This document shows positions 9,842 through 18,699 of a stretch of DNA of 64,000 nucleotides, piece by piece. This stretch comes from Bacillota bacterium. Its GTDB lineage: Bacteria; Bacillota; UBA4882; UBA8346. Position 1 is the stretch's first letter. Each line of letters opens with the position of its first letter. The stretch is taken from NCBI GenBank assembly GCA_029974635.1, contig JARKQY010000051.1, forward strand, positions 1 through 64,000, read 5' to 3'. Under the pieces are notes generated by a model. That model was not told where the DNA came from. It worked only from the letters and a program-made list of their open reading frames with translations, and did no database searches. Made by a program: the position numbers and the translations under genes.

Positions 9842-11236
9842 CTATTCGTATACCGAAACACTTCGTTCGCCCCGCAGCACTCCAAGCACGCCCTCCATCA
9901 TGGCAAACATTTCGTTTTCGCCCGGAATCACTTCAACAGGTGCAAATTTATCTACACGTTGTTTGATAACTCCGGTAAATCTGTTGGAATAGCCAAGTCC
10001 GCCAGTGAGGATGATTGTGTCTACATTGCCTTCCAGCACAGCGCACATTGCGCCGATTTCTTTTGAAACCTGATAGGCCATCGAATCCAGTACCAGCGCA
10101 GCAAATTCATCTCCACTATTGATCATTTTCTCGACCTGACGCACATCGTTTGTACCGAGATAAGCTTGAACACCGCCGTTTTTGATAACCTTATCAAGCA
10201 TTTCGTCCATTGTATACTCGCCGGAAAAACACATTTTAATCAGCGGTACAGCAGGTATTGAACCACTGCGTTCAGGTGTAAATGCACCCTCTCCTGAAAG
10301 CGCGTCATTTACATCGATAACTCTACCGTATCTGTGTGCACCAACAGTTATACCGCCTCCGAGATGTGCCACAACCAAGCGGCAATTTTCGTATGGTTTG
10401 CCGAGCTTTGCAGCAACTTTGCGCGCAATTGCTTTTTGGTTGAGTGCGTGGAAGATGCTGACACGTTCGATACCGGGTATGCCCGTGAGCTTTGCATTTC
10501 TGTCCATCTCATCGACAACAATAGGGTCGACAACGTAAGCGGGTATATTGTACGCTGTTCCAATTTCGTTGCCAATGATAGCCCCAAGCGCCGAAGCGTG
10601 TACTGCTGCTATATCGACTTTCAAATCCTCAAGCATGGTTGCATTGACAAGATATGTGCCACTCTCAATGGGTTTGAGCAGCCCCCCACGTCCTGCAATA
10701 GCGTCAAGTGTGCTTATTTCAAGTTGGATACTTGCCAAAGCCTGTACTATACAAATTTTACGGTAATCTTTTTGCTCTTCGATAGAAGAAAACTGTGACA
10801 GTATAGCTTTATCGTGCCGAATTGTCTGGGAAGATATCATTTGCTCGTTGTCGTAAACCGCATATTTTGTAGATGTTGAGCCCGGATTAATTGTTAGAAT
10901 ACGATAGCAATTTTCAGGCTTTTGCGGTGCTACTACCGTTTTTTCCATTTTCTTAACATCGAAATGCAGGAGTTTAGGTTTCTTGACGCGCTGGTTTCCG
11001 TCGACAGTAATACTGATTACGCAGTCAATGTTGAGCATTCGCTCTGTTACAAGCGCGAGTTTGGAGTTTATACCCTCGATATTGATTTCCATTTGCGATA
11101 TACCCGGGTCACTTGTTTCGTCAACGAATAAGCGTTTGATGTTCCAACCTTCGTTTCTTATCTGCCCAACAACTCTTCCGAGTACACCGGGGATATTTTT
11201 AACGGTGAGTTGCACACATTGAGTTTTAATTTCCAT
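9842..11236 (-). CDS. ACT domain-butyrate kinase fusion
   Basis: 464 residues. Residues 7-78 are an ACT domain of the IlvH/IlvN type: TVKNIPGVLGRVVGQIRNEGWNIKRL followed by ISQMEINIEG. From residue 111 the protein is a full-length butyrate kinase of the ASKHA fold: ILTINPGSTSTKYAV phosphate motif, AGRGGLLKPI, VVDPIVVDEM, SIFHALNQKA, VVAHLGGGITVGAH, FTPERSGSIP, GGVQAYLGTNDVR and ILTGGLGYS. Butyrate kinases make butyryl or branched-chain acyl phosphates to or from ATP and are normally about 355 residues without an ACT domain. The fusion suggests allosteric control by an amino acid, perhaps a branched-chain one; this is inference. No phosphotransbutyrylase gene is near. The start has only a weak ribosome site. 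Confidence 0.9.
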   Translation of the reverse strand: MEIKTQCVQLTVKNIPGVLGRVVGQIRNEGWNIKRLFVDETSDPGISQMEINIEGINSKLALVTERMLNIDCVISITVDGNQRVKKPKLLHFDVKKMEKTVVAPQKPENCYRILTINPGSTSTKYAVYDNEQMISSQTIRHDKAILSQFSSIEEQKDYRKICIVQALASIQLEISTLDAIAGRGGLLKPIESGTYLVNATMLEDLKVDIAAVHASALGAIIGNEIGTAYNIPAYVVDPIVVDEMDRNAKLTGIPGIERVSIFHALNQKAIARKVAAKLGKPYENCRLVVAHLGGGITVGAHRYGRVIDVNDALSGEGAFTPERSGSIPAVPLIKMCFSGEYTMDEMLDKVIKNGGVQAYLGTNDVRQVEKMINSGDEFAALVLDSMAYQVSKEIGAMCAVLEGNVDTIILTGGLGYSNRFTGVIKQRVDKFAPVEVIPGENEMFAMMEGVLGVLRGERSVSVYE

Positions 11237-11392
11237 TTAATTCTCCAATACTTTTAGTTATCATAACCCATACCGTCCATTCTTTTTAGGTTATATTTTT
11301 CGATTCGTGCGTCACTGGTTTTTAAGTGTTTATGAATACCCCTTTAGTTTATAACTTAACTACTTTATTATTTCTCTATAGTTAAACCCCGC

Positions 11393-13729
11393 TCAACACT
11401 CCGAATGCCCGCAAGCTACGCACTTGGCGCAGCCCTCGATATACCCGAAGGTATGCATCCCGCAGGCCGGGCACAAATTATAATGTACCTTTCCATTACC
11501 ATTGCCGTTTCCATTCGGCTTGATTTCCATTGCTGGATTGATCTCGGCGGGAGCGGCCTGGGCCAGGCCCAATTCCAACTGGGGCTGGATTTCGGCGGCT
11601 TCTTCCCGCTCGGCTTTCTTCCAGAGCTGTTCGGTAATGAACTGGCCGATGGCGTCGGGGACCGAGCGTACCCGGTTAAGGCCGAAGCCTACGGTGCGGC
11701 TACCGCCGATGCCTACCAGCTCATCGGCTACTGCCTCGGGATCGATACCGCAGCGGAAACCTAACGATATCAAACGGGCAATAGCCTCGGTGAAGGCTGA
11801 AATATCGCTGCCGGCCTTGCCGATCTGGGCGAACAACTCGAAGGGCTGGTCATTATGAAAATTGAGCGTCAGGTACAGGTTGCCCTCGGGAGTTTGCCGG
11901 GCATCAGTAATGCCGGTGAGGCTCCGGGGACGCTTGATGGGGAGTATCCGGCCCCATTCGCCGCTTAAAATCCGGCCGGGTTCCAGCCGGGCCGTCTTCG
12001 GTTCGGATTTTTGCTCCGCTTTTTGCATCGGCTGGTTTTCGATACTGCCGTCCCGGTAGACCGTAAGGCCTTTACAGCCCAGCTTATAAGCTAGGCGATA
12101 AGCCTCGGCCACCTGATCAGGACTGGCTTCCTTCGGGAAATTGATGGTTTTGGAGACAGCATTATCGGTATATTTTTGAAAGGCGGCCTGCATCCGGATG
12201 TGCCATTCCGGCTCGATTTCATGAGCAGTCACAAATATGGACCGCCATTTTTCGGGAATCAGCTCCACATCGTGAATATGGGATGCGGTAGCCACGGCAT
12301 CCAATAATTCCTTACTGTAAAAACCATTTTCCCTGGCAATCTGTTCAAAAGTACTATTAACCTCTATCAGGCGGTCCTTGTCCATGATCTCCCGAACGAA
12401 AGCCAGGCTGAAAAGGGGTTCGATACCGCCGCTGGTGTCGCAGATGATACTGATGGTGCCGGTGGGGGCGATGGTGGTGGTAGTGGCGTTCCGTAATTTC
12501 AGAGCCCCTCTTTTATCATAAACGCTGCCCTTAAAATTGGGAAAAGGACCGCGGGTTTTGGTGAGTTCAGCCGAGGCCTCTTTGGACTCCAGGTCGATGG
12601 CCCGCATCACCTCTTCGGCCAGCTTGATGGCAGCCTCGGAATTATAGGGGATCTCCATTCGAAACAACAAATCGGCCCAGCCCATGACTCCCAAACCGAT
12701 TTTCCGGTTTGACTTGGTAATCTCCTCGATCTTGGCGATGGGGTACCGGTTGACCTCAATGACGTTATCCAAAAAACGGACGGCCAAACGGACCACCCGT
12801 TTCAATTCATCCCAGTCCAGTTCATATTTACCGCTTTCAGCACGCTTTACCATCAACGCCAGGTTAAGGGAACCGAGATTGCAAGATTCAAAAGGCAACA
12901 ATGGCTGCTCACCACAGGGATTGGTGCTTTCAATATCCGCCACTTGCGGAGTAGGATTGGCTTCATTCATATGATCAATGAAAATGACCCCAGGTTCACC
13001 GCTTTGCCAGGCCGAGACTACAATTTGTTCAAAGACATCCCGGGCCGGCAGTTTGCCGGTGGGTTTCTTGGTATGCGGGTTGATTAGATAATAATCCTCC
13101 CCTTTTTCCAGGGCTTCCATAAAGGCATCGGTGACGGCAACCGACAGATTGAAGTTGGCCAACTCCCCCTTGGTCTTTTTGGCATTAATGAACTCCAGGA
13201 TATCCGGATGGTCGATACGCAGGATGCCCATGTTTGCTCCCCGCCGCGTGCCGCCTTGTTTCACCGCCTCGGTGCTGGCGTTATAGACCCGCAAGAAGGA
13301 AAGAGGACCGCTGGCCACGCCGCCGGTACTGCCCACCGCATCGTTTTTAGGCCGCAGCCGCGAGAAGCTAAAACCCGTGCCGCCGCCGCTTTTATGAATC
13401 AAAGCCGCCAGTTTCAGCGACTCGAAAATGCTTTCCATGGAATCGTCGATGGGAAGCACAAAACAAGCCGACAACTGACCCAGCTCGCGCCCGGCGTTCA
13501 TTAACGTTGGAGAGTTGGGCATGAACTTCTTTTCATCCATGATGCTGTAAAAGTCTTCCGCCAGCCCGGCGATTTCAGCTTCCGAGGCCCCAAAAGCCGT
13601 TTTCTCCACCACCGCCACATGCAAAGCAACACGGCGTATCATATCTTCCGGGGTTTCAACCAGCATCCCGTTTTCTTTGCCAAGATAACGCCGCTCCAAT
13701 ACCGCTCTAGCATTTGCCGACAATTCCAT
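11393..13729 (-). CDS. nrdJ: Class II (adenosylcobalamin-dependent) ribonucleotide reductase
   Basis: 778 residues from the ATG at 13729, chosen because AAGGAGG lies eight bases upstream; an in-frame start further 5' at 13813 lacks this. The enzyme makes deoxynucleotides with a B12-generated thiyl radical and needs no oxygen. Visible residues are N270-x-C272-x-E274 (NPCGEQ, radical Cys site), the redox pair C89 (LSACFVLP) and C283 (SCNLGSL), and TGTISIICDTSGGIEP. A TSCPD-type domain follows (ITDARQTPEGNLYLTL...AIARLISLGFRCGIDP), then a C-terminal zinc tail CPACGMHTFGYIEGC...CVACGHSEC. It is a single-gene unit. No cobalamin riboswitch was recognised upstream. Confidence 0.95.
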   Translation of the reverse strand: MELSANARAVLERRYLGKENGMLVETPEDMIRRVALHVAVVEKTAFGASEAEIAGLAEDFYSIMDEKKFMPNSPTLMNAGRELGQLSACFVLPIDDSMESIFESLKLAALIHKSGGGTGFSFSRLRPKNDAVGSTGGVASGPLSFLRVYNASTEAVKQGGTRRGANMGILRIDHPDILEFINAKKTKGELANFNLSVAVTDAFMEALEKGEDYYLINPHTKKPTGKLPARDVFEQIVVSAWQSGEPGVIFIDHMNEANPTPQVADIESTNPCGEQPLLPFESCNLGSLNLALMVKRAESGKYELDWDELKRVVRLAVRFLDNVIEVNRYPIAKIEEITKSNRKIGLGVMGWADLLFRMEIPYNSEAAIKLAEEVMRAIDLESKEASAELTKTRGPFPNFKGSVYDKRGALKLRNATTTTIAPTGTISIICDTSGGIEPLFSLAFVREIMDKDRLIEVNSTFEQIARENGFYSKELLDAVATASHIHDVELIPEKWRSIFVTAHEIEPEWHIRMQAAFQKYTDNAVSKTINFPKEASPDQVAEAYRLAYKLGCKGLTVYRDGSIENQPMQKAEQKSEPKTARLEPGRILSGEWGRILPIKRPRSLTGITDARQTPEGNLYLTLNFHNDQPFELFAQIGKAGSDISAFTEAIARLISLGFRCGIDPEAVADELVGIGGSRTVGFGLNRVRSVPDAIGQFITEQLWKKAEREEAAEIQPQLELGLAQAAPAEINPAMEIKPNGNGNGNGKVHYNLCPACGMHTFGYIEGCAKCVACGHSEC

Positions 13730-13963
13730 CCGTGCATCCTCCTTCATTATTTCCTGTTGTTTCGAAGGCGATCTACTACATATTGTTGCCAAATATATTT
13801 TAATATACAACATATTGTTTGTCCAATGAATTATGATTTTTTTCCGGTGATTTTAATTAAGAAGCGGCGAATATCGTAAAATTACGCTGGAATTCGTTGC
13901 GGTTTTCTGATTTTTGAATTTGGGGTCCATTGCAGTCCAAAATAATTTCGGCATTGCAACGAA

Positions 13964-14002
13964 GTAAAAAATACTACCCGGAAGTTAAAACTTTCCGGGT
14001 AG
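13964..14002 (-). terminator. Rho-independent terminator of the hom-hyp-CBS operon
   Basis: On the minus strand CTACCCGGAAA pairs with TTCCGGGTAG around a short loop and is followed by TATTTTTTAC. It lies 34 bp after the stop of the CBS protein gene and ends the operon that starts at the T-box. Confidence 0.85.
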
Positions 14003-14035
14003 CCATATTTTCTCCTGATCGACTGCACATCAATG

Positions 14036-14473
14036 TTAATTATTCCCGAACATAAACTCTTCCAAATAACGGTTTTTAACTTGAACTTGCTGGAGTTGAT
14101 ACTTTACAATATCCCCGATGGAGATAATTCCGGCAATTCCGTCCTTGGTTACGATAGGAAGATGGCGGATCCGGTTCTGGGTCATGATACCCATGATGTA
14201 GTCGATATCATCCTCGGGAATCGCCACGATTAAATTGGAGCTCATCAAATCAGTCACTTTTTTGGACCTCAAGGTATCGTAATTCCCATAGGCAGCCTTG
14301 ACAATGTCCCTCTCAGAGATAATCCCGACAGGTTTACCGCCTTCATTGCAAACGATCACCGCCCCGATAGAATTCTCGACGAGCTTTTGCATTGCTTGAA
14401 AAACCGGTTCGTCAGGGAGAATGGTAATCACTTGCTGGCCTTTACTTTTCAGCAAATCCGCAACTTTCATCAT
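14036..14473 (-). CDS. Tandem CBS-domain protein
   Basis: About 145 residues made of two CBS motifs: VITILPDEPVFQAMQKLVENSIGAVIV...GIISERDIV, then NLIVAIPEDDIDYIMGIMTQNRIRHLPIV...GIISIGDIV. Such stand-alone CBS pairs bind adenine nucleotides or SAM and act as energy or metabolite sensors. The start was set at 14473 because AGGAG precedes it by five bases; an ATG at 14470 fits equally well. It is the last gene of the T-box operon behind hom and a hypothetical gene, so a link with threonine/methionine metabolism is possible but unproven. Confidence 0.85.
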   Translation of the reverse strand: MMKVADLLKSKGQQVITILPDEPVFQAMQKLVENSIGAVIVCNEGGKPVGIISERDIVKAAYGNYDTLRSKKVTDLMSSNLIVAIPEDDIDYIMGIMTQNRIRHLPIVTKDGIAGIISIGDIVKYQLQQVQVKNRYLEEFMFGNN

Positions 14474-14600
14474 TGACTCTCCTTTTCCTTTGGATTCATA
14501 ACTACTTAATATATATTCAAACCCGGTCATCCAAATCATTCGGCTTGCGCCGTAATCCTTTACATAACTTCTAGCCATCTGTAAAAAATCCTCTTTCTTT

Positions 14601-15128
14601 TCAGGAAAGAGGGGAATGCAGGGATTCCTTGCGTACTATCTCGGTAGTCAGGTGCTGATGCAGATCAAATTCCAGATAATGATATATCCTGGAAACAATG
14701 AACTTGGGGAGCTTGGAGCGCATCATCAGATAATCGAGTAATTGCTTTTGATGCGCCAAATTAGGGTAAATGATGCCCGGAACCCCGGTTGCCAGACGCA
14801 GCCAGCTAAAGTTGGAATAATCGTCGACAGTCACCACTTTTTGATTGATGGTGTACCCAATAGCAAACAGTACCTCAATCTCCTCGGGCAAAATCCGGAT
14901 CTTGAGCTTGAACTTGCCGTAATAATCGCGATATGGCTTGATCGGGTTCATCCCGAAGCCCCGTTTCCGCTCCCCAGGTTCCTCTTTGGCGCGAATGAAG
15001 CCGGCATTACGCTGATCATCCTTGTTACCGATGAAACAAAATCCCGTTATCTGCAGATCGCGATATTGGTACCATCCTTTGGGCTTCAAAAACCGGTCCA
15101 ATATTTTTAAGACAGCCGCTTCCCCCAT
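14601..15128 (-). CDS. Conserved-looking hypothetical protein
   Basis: 175 residues from the ATG at 15128, which has GAGGTG four bases upstream; a GTG six bases earlier overlaps that site and is less likely. No signal peptide or membrane segment is seen. The middle is basic and aromatic (MNPIKPYRDYYGKFKLKIRILPEE), followed by VTVDDYSNFSWLRLATGVPGI. I do not recognise a family. It sits 20 bp downstream of hom and 127 bp upstream of the CBS gene, in the same T-box transcript. Confidence 0.7.
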   Translation of the reverse strand: MGEAAVLKILDRFLKPKGWYQYRDLQITGFCFIGNKDDQRNAGFIRAKEEPGERKRGFGMNPIKPYRDYYGKFKLKIRILPEEIEVLFAIGYTINQKVVTVDDYSNFSWLRLATGVPGIIYPNLAHQKQLLDYLMMRSKLPKFIVSRIYHYLEFDLHQHLTTEIVRKESLHSPLS

Positions 15129-15148
15129 ATTCACCTCGAAAAATTATT

Positions 15149-16450
15149 TTAAAACACCCTTAATCTCAAGAAATTTTCTTTGACGAAATCAAACTTCCGG
15201 ATCTCCTGCAATGCTTTTTCCATGGACGCTTCACTGGCTTCATGGGTAATCAGCACTATCGGGACGTAATTTTCCTTTTCATGAGCTTCCAACTGCACCA
15301 TCGATGATATGGAAATCCCGCAATCCCCGAGTATTCCGGAGATCTTCGATAAAATTCCCGGAGCGTCGAGGGTGAAAAATCGCAGGTAAAAACGGTTTTT
15401 CACCTGGCTGATGGGAATGGTTTTCACCTGCACGTCAGGATTGATAGTCCGTTTACTGGATTGTTCCCCTTCTTTTAAAAGCAGATCCTGCGAAAGATCA
15501 ACGATATCACCCACAATTGCGCTCCCGGTAGGTCTCTCTCCGGCTCCAGGTCCATAAAACATGGTATCCCCCACAAAATCGCCCTTCACAAATATGGCGT
15601 TCAGTTCCTGATTAACAGCGGCCAGCAAATGAGAGTTGGGAATCAAGGTAGGATGAACCCGTAAATCCAAGCCATCCTCCACCAACCGGTAGATGGCTAA
15701 AAGTTTGATGGTATATCCCAAACTCTTGGCAAAATTAATATCCAATTTGGTAATCGCGGTGATACCCTCGACGAATATGCTGCCAAAATCAACAAATCCG
15801 GAAGAAACGATGGAAGCCAGAATGGTCAATTTATGGGCGGCATCCCCGCCCCCCACGTCCAGAGTGGGATCAGCTTCAGCGAAGCCTTTAGCCTGAGCCT
15901 CCTGCAGCGCCTGTCCGAACTCCAGCTCATCCTGATGCATCCGGGTAAGAATATAATTGGAGGTGCCGTTCAAAATACCATAGATACTTTCAATGGTATT
16001 GGCCACTAACCCTTCGCGTAAACCCTTGATAATCGGGATTCCACCCCCCACGCTGGCCTCAAACATCAAGTCCACTCCGTTGGCCGCGGCGATTTTAAAC
16101 AGCTCACGCCCTTTGGTGGCAATTAAGGCTTTATTGGCAGTTACAACATGCTTGCGGTTTTGCAATGCCTTACAGATGAAACTGAAAGCCGGCTCATAAC
16201 CGCCGATAGTCTCCACTACGATATCAATCTCCGGATCCAGCAATATATCATCGGCATTGGTGGTGCATTTGACATGACTCAAGTCCAAATCCCGGTTCCG
16301 GCTCCAATCCAATTCCGAAATGGCCTTCAATTGAAAGGTTAATGCCGAACGGGTATGCAGCAACTCCTTTTGTTTAAGTAAAATCCGGGCCACACCGGTT
16401 CCCACGGTACCCAACCCAATAATCCCTATATTCACCAGATGATCCTTCAT
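15149..16450 (-). CDS. hom: Homoserine dehydrogenase with C-terminal ACT domain
   Basis: 433 residues. It reduces aspartate semialdehyde to homoserine, the branch point to threonine and methionine. Visible: the NAD(P) motif GIIGLGTVGTG at residues 9-19, VVETIGGYEPA, VVTANKALIA, FEASVGGGIPII, YGILNGTSNYIL, AQAKGFAEADPTLDVGG (substrate site) and a C-terminal ACT domain (FFTLDAPGILSKISGILGDCGISI), the usual threonine-sensing domain. The ATG follows AGGGAGG. It is the first gene behind a T-box leader, so it should be expressed when the cognate tRNA is uncharged. Confidence 0.97.
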   Translation of the reverse strand: MKDHLVNIGIIGLGTVGTGVARILLKQKELLHTRSALTFQLKAISELDWSRNRDLDLSHVKCTTNADDILLDPEIDIVVETIGGYEPAFSFICKALQNRKHVVTANKALIATKGRELFKIAAANGVDLMFEASVGGGIPIIKGLREGLVANTIESIYGILNGTSNYILTRMHQDELEFGQALQEAQAKGFAEADPTLDVGGGDAAHKLTILASIVSSGFVDFGSIFVEGITAITKLDINFAKSLGYTIKLLAIYRLVEDGLDLRVHPTLIPNSHLLAAVNQELNAIFVKGDFVGDTMFYGPGAGERPTGSAIVGDIVDLSQDLLLKEGEQSSKRTINPDVQVKTIPISQVKNRFYLRFFTLDAPGILSKISGILGDCGISISSMVQLEAHEKENYVPIVLITHEASEASMEKALQEIRKFDFVKENFLRLRVF

Positions 16451-16477
16451 AATAAACCTCCCTTTAAAAATAGATGA

Positions 16478-16762
16478 TCCGAATCAAAAAAGCCTTTCAT
16501 CCTGATAAAGGACGAAAGACTTTGGCTTCCGCGGTTCCACCTTTGTTGGCGCATGGCTCATAGCGCCCGACTTTCAAACGATAACGGCCGTTACCGGGAG
16601 GCCATACTCATTCGGCGCTAGTAAGCATAGCTTGCTACCGAATTTTCCGGCCGCCGCTCCAGGGTGGTATCATTAACCCGGCTTAAGGAAGATTCGCAGC
16701 ATTCATCCTCCCTCTCTCATAAACCGGAGTGTAATAACTTATCCCTGTCATCGCTTTAGATT
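16478..16762 (-). promoter_or_regulatory. T-box riboswitch leader of hom (probable Thr specifier)
   Basis: On the minus strand the leader carries the T-box antiterminator core AAAGGTGGAACCGCGG (16529-16544). A terminator stem follows (CTTTCGTCC/GGATGAAAG, then GGCTTTTTT, about 16485-16523). At the base of Stem I, CAGGG (16743-16747 region) pairs with CCCTG (16660-16664), and the internal loop on the 3' side reads GATACC-A next to that helix. The triplet ACC (16666-16668) followed by A is in specifier position and codes threonine. Uncharged tRNA-Thr would thus favour antitermination and hom expression. The T-box assignment is firm; the exact specifier is by-eye reading. Confidence 0.9.
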
Positions 16763-16765
16763 TTT

Positions 16766-16794
16766 AATATAACACCCTGCCCTGAAAAAGTCAA
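16766..16794 (-). promoter_or_regulatory. SigA-type promoter of the T-box/hom operon
   Basis: TTGACT-N17-TATATT on the minus strand, just upstream of the T-box Stem I and just downstream of the yjbQ stop. Confidence 0.85.
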
Positions 16795-16801
16795 CTGTCT
16801 A

Positions 16802-17224
16802 TCATGATTCACCGATAATTTTAATCAAAACCCGTTTGCGGCGCCGGCCGTCAAATTCGCCGTAAAAGATCTGCTCCCAGGGTCCAAAGTCCAATTGGCC
16901 GCCAGTGACCGCCACCGTAACTTCCCGGCCCATGATCTGCCGCTTTAGATGAGCATCCCCGTTATCTTCACCGGTCCGGTTATGCAGATATTGCGAAACC
17001 GGTTCATGGGGGGCCAGCTTTTCCAGCCAATTCTGGTAATCATTCCATAGCCCGCTTTCGTGATCATTGATAAAGACACTGGCCGTTATATGCATCGCGT
17101 TTACCAAACACAGCCCCTCTTTAATTCCACTTTCCGCAAGGGCTTCATTTACTTGCGAAGTAATATTGATAAATTCCACCCGATTTTTCGTAGTAAAGAC
17201 CAATTCTTTCCGAAATGATTTCAT
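16802..17224 (-). CDS. YjbQ/UPF0047 family protein
   Basis: About 140 residues from the ATG at 17224, preceded by GGGGTGG; a GTG nine bases earlier lies in that site. Family motifs are visible: [58 protein letters not shown] and a basic C-terminus [12 protein letters not shown]. YjbQ proteins are small trimers with weak thiamin-phosphate synthase activity when overexpressed; the physiological role is unsettled. It is the last gene of a three-gene run with two unknown proteins (gaps of 17 and 18 bp). Confidence 0.9.
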   Translation of the reverse strand: MKSFRKELVFTTKNRVEFINITSQVNEALAESGIKEGLCLVNAMHITASVFINDHESGLWNDYQNWLEKLAPHEPVSQYLHNRTGEDNGDAHLKRQIMGREVTVAVTGGQLDFGPWEQIFYGEFDGRRRKRVLIKIIGES

Positions 17225-17241
17225 TTCAACCACCCCAGCTT

Positions 17242-17841
17242 TTATCTTATCAGCAACAGTGATTCAATATCTTTCAGCTCCATAACATCGGTAAATATTC
17301 CCATATGGCCTGAAATAACGGAATCAAAAATCAACAGCCTAAAAAACTTCCCCAGTTCAAAACGTTGAATCTTACCGTTAAACAGATCATCCAGCACTTC
17401 CAGCCCCTTGTCGCCTGAATGGCAGACATAATAAAATGTGCCGTATGTCATCCGGGAATGAAGACTCCCTTGCCAAGCCTGTCCCGGAACATAAACCATG
17501 GATTCCATGGTTTCGTTTCGATCCAGCCTCAATAATTGATACCAGAAACCCGACGAATTGTTTCCCGGAAACTGCCGGTAACGGAATTCCAGCCCCTGTG
17601 ATTTAAATTCCCCGATTAAATTGAGTACCGCATCACCCCGCTCATTGGGGGGCAAACTAAGCAACTGGCTGTCAATCCGGATTATCAAATCCGAATTCTG
17701 TTTTAATAACGATATAAGTTTGAAACTCAATTCCTTTTTGGCCTGCATGCCGGATAACCGGTCATATTCAATATGAAACCGGGGGCCTTCCCATCCGCCT
17801 CCGGATTTATTTTCGGTTAACCGCCACGCTGAATTTTTCAT
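17242..17841 (-). CDS. Hypothetical protein
   Basis: 199 residues without signal peptide or membrane segment. It contains [47 protein letters not shown] and a C-terminal half rich in aromatics ([24 protein letters not shown]). I do not recognise a family. GAGG lies 11 bases before the ATG. It is coupled to yjbQ (17 bp gap) and to the next unknown gene upstream (18 bp gap). Confidence 0.65.
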   Translation of the reverse strand: MKNSAWRLTENKSGGGWEGPRFHIEYDRLSGMQAKKELSFKLISLLKQNSDLIIRIDSQLLSLPPNERGDAVLNLIGEFKSQGLEFRYRQFPGNNSSGFWYQLLRLDRNETMESMVYVPGQAWQGSLHSRMTYGTFYYVCHSGDKGLEVLDDLFNGKIQRFELGKFFRLLIFDSVISGHMGIFTDVMELKDIESLLLIR

Positions 17842-17859
17842 GCCATCACAATCCTCTTG

Positions 17860-18567
17860 CTAAACCGTATTTTTCAAAACACTCTCCAGTTTTTCCTCTA
17901 ATTTTCTGGTTGCCTGATTAATATGGGCCTTGATGGCCAGAACCAAGGTCGGGGAAAAAGCCTTCTTCAACTCATTGAGATCACCGGTTGATATATTTAC
18001 ATCAATAAATAAGTTGAGTTCAGAAATTAAACCCCGATCTTCCTTGGGAAATAAACGCGTTGCCTGCTCCTGCGATAGAAAACTGCACATAATACAAATG
18101 TTCAGCTTATCCTCTTTCAAAAAAACACTGACTCCTATATCGCTGATCCCGACTGAATCCGGGTCTTTGTCCGCGTAATTCTGGCTCCAGGAAGTAACCA
18201 CCTGGGAAAAATCTTCGATTGAATTGATGGAATAAAGATAATACCCTTGTACCCCAATGCCTAGCACCTCTTGGGGAGTTATCACTTTGGAGATTACATT
18301 CAAATTGGATTGCAACATTTCAACAAAATACTCATAGCTGGGACAAGAATCCATGGTGAAGGTGAGCCGGTTGGGTTTGATCCGGATCTCCCAGTCTTCC
18401 GCCATTTTGTCCTTCCGTTTTAAAAGGAACTCATCCGGATTGATAGCTTCTATATCATATAAATCCTTTGTAAGTTCTTTGAGTTCACCCATATAATCAA
18501 CGGAATTCTTATACGTATATCGAACTTCAGCATACATCCGCAACTTAAAAATTTTATCAGCCAGCAT
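17860..18567 (-). CDS. Hypothetical protein
   Basis: 235 residues and soluble in appearance. The text reads as an ordinary mixed alpha/beta protein (KPNRLTFTMDSCPSYEYFVEMLQSNL; GVSVFLKEDKLNICIMCSF), with a charged C-terminal helix (NQATRKLEEKLESVLKN). No motif was recognised. It is the first gene of the run ending with yjbQ. Upstream lies an inverted repeat at 18640-18673 that could serve this promoter. Confidence 0.65.
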   Translation of the reverse strand: MLADKIFKLRMYAEVRYTYKNSVDYMGELKELTKDLYDIEAINPDEFLLKRKDKMAEDWEIRIKPNRLTFTMDSCPSYEYFVEMLQSNLNVISKVITPQEVLGIGVQGYYLYSINSIEDFSQVVTSWSQNYADKDPDSVGISDIGVSVFLKEDKLNICIMCSFLSQEQATRLFPKEDRGLISELNLFIDVNISTGDLNELKKAFSPTLVLAIKAHINQATRKLEEKLESVLKNTV

Positions 18568-18639
18568 CTTGTAATATTCACTTCCCTCAATCCGGCAGTT
18601 GGGTTTTGCAAAAGTAACCCGCCATTGCGGATGTATATC

Positions 18640-18673
18640 TTTTTACCGCTATACTTATATTAATCGGTAAAAA
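18640..18673. repeat. 9-bp inverted repeat between guaA and the yjbQ run
   Basis: TTTTTACCG and CGGTAAAAA face each other across 16 bases. T runs precede rather than follow the stem on both strands, so it is not a standard terminator. It may be an operator for the gene starting at 18567. Confidence 0.4.
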
Positions 18674-18699
18674 TACGGGAAACTGAATATCAAAAGTTA

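Noticed and set aside
10182-10798. Plus-strand open frames of 118-154 codons inside the butyrate kinase gene
   Set aside because: They run antisense to a complete, recognised enzyme and show no family pattern.
13730-13960. Cobalamin riboswitch before nrdJ
   Set aside because: No B12-box-like sequence was found in the upstream AT-rich stretch.
18640-18673. Terminator of guaA
   Set aside because: T runs stand before, not after, the stem on both strands; kept only as an inverted repeat.
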